Shown in pieces: positions 63,566-64,000 of a stretch of DNA of 64,000 nt. The DNA is from Sphaerotilus uruguayifluvii. GTDB lineage: Bacteria; Pseudomonadota; Gammaproteobacteria; Burkholderiales; Burkholderiaceae_C. Within the stretch, counting starts at the first letter, position 1. Every line of letters begins with the position of its first letter. The position numbers were made by a program, and so were the translations under genes. The stretch lies in contig NZ_JABSNM010000020.1 in assembly GCF_013294065.1 (NCBI RefSeq), forward strand, positions 36,550 to 100,549, in the 5' to 3' direction. The notes under the pieces were generated by a model. That model searched no databases and was not told the DNA's origin. It worked only from the letters and a program-made list of their open reading frames with translations.

Positions 63566-64000
63566 TCGACGATCCCCGGTTCACCCTCGAAGGCGTCCGA
63601 CAGCTTGCGCAGGCGCGGGCGCGGTGCCGGTGCGGCCGGCGTGACACTGGGCGAGGTCATCGCACTGGCGCGGCTGCTGAGGTCGGCCAGCGTGACAGCC
63701 GCATGGCCGGCCAGCATCGCAGCGTTCACCCCCGCGAACTCGGCGACGCCCGCACCGTTACCGCCTGCGATGCGCTGTTCCAGGTCGAGCGCATCTTCGG
63801 CGGCCAGCGCGGCGGCCAGTGCCTGCGCGGCCTCGGCAGTCTTGCGGCGCAGGGCGGCACGCCGATCGGCGAACGCGGCATCAACGGCCATCCGCTCGCG
63901 GACGCGCTGGCGCTCAAGCTGGTGCGTCAGCCCCCGCAGCGCGCGGCGCTGGTCAGCAAGGCGATCCGACAGCGTGCGCAGCTCATCGGCGACAGCCTGC
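63562..64000 (-). CDS. Hypothetical coiled-coil protein (N-terminus outside the window)
   Basis: The frame is open to the right edge and ends at 63562, showing about 145 C-terminal residues. The first 80 are strongly helical and heptad-like (LRTLSDRLADQRRALRGLTH, RRAALRRKTAEAAQALAAAL), followed by an Ala/Pro linker (SVTPAAPAPRPRLRKL) and the end SDAFEGEPGIVE. No family is recognised; structural or scaffold proteins of phages often look like this, but that is a guess. An internal ATG at 63891 could also serve as start. Confidence 0.5.
   Translation of the reverse strand, partial: QAVADELRTLSDRLADQRRALRGLTHQLERQRVRERMAVDAAFADRRAALRRKTAEAAQALAAALAAEDALDLEQRIAGGNGAGVAEFAGVNAAMLAGHAAVTLADLSSRASAMTSPSVTPAAPAPRPRLRKLSDAFEGEPGIVE

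Overview
The window is one contiguous piece of a very GC-rich chromosome. It is almost certainly from a betaproteobacterium of the order Burkholderiales, and the Rubrivivax/Leptothrix/Sphaerotilaceae neighbourhood fits best. The grounds are strong G/C third-position bias with long antisense shadow frames, polyhydroxybutyrate (PHB) genes (a phasin and a 3-hydroxybutyrate oligomer hydrolase), the hslR, grpE-dnaK-dnaJ, prfB, fbp and recCBD gene types, and REP-like repeats of the GTCATTCCCGCG kind. The taxon is inferred from style and gene content; no marker gene was searched. There is no rRNA, CRISPR array or insertion sequence.

Layout. 1-7000: end of hslR, a DUF6502/DUF5666 gene pair, then the heat-shock operon grpE-dnaK-dnaJ with a near-perfect sigma-32 promoter and a perfect terminator. 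7000-11000: a phasin, then a glutaryl-CoA module (acyl-CoA dehydrogenase plus class III CoA-transferase) divergent from its LysR regulator. 11000-19000: a membrane-anchored solute-binding protein overlapping a GGDEF/EAL signalling protein, then a same-strand run of housekeeping genes (PHP phosphoesterase, YciO, YbaK, PlsY, RidA, a glutaredoxin). 19000-26700: three REP-like repeats, an aldo/keto reductase with an XRE-cupin regulator divergent from an EamA exporter, a 2OG-Fe dioxygenase, and a LuxR regulator divergent from the PHB-oligomer hydrolase. 26700-32600: prfB with its programmed frameshift, a HAD phosphatase, pepN, fbp and tRNA-Thr. 32600-38100: a cell-envelope group (GT2 and ArnT-like glycosyltransferases, PAP2 phosphatase), a divergent Nramp transporter and a small exported Lys/His/Ala-rich peptide.

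38200-47000 holds an RND efflux pair and then the most unusual locus. A secreted lysyl-oxidase-like copper amine oxidase and a HEAT-repeat protein are transcribed away from a single-chain fusion of an MbnP-like copper-protein domain with an MbnH-like di-heme peroxidase. 47000-57400 is a WYL-recC-recB-recD gene string. 57400-62900 holds a subtilisin-like protease with a C-terminal sorting tail, a frameshifted sapC-like gene, a CorC/CNNM-type membrane protein, apaH and tRNA-Ser(UGA). Beyond the tRNA the character changes. There is about 360 bp with no convincing gene, then three tiny minus-strand reading frames with four-base overlaps running off the edge, which may be the end of an integrated element.

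Most genes are ordinary core functions. The accessory interest lies in the MbnP-MbnH fusion with lysyl oxidase, the WYL-RecBCD linkage, several perfect palindromes placed as operators would be, the broken sapC, and the unexplained right end.
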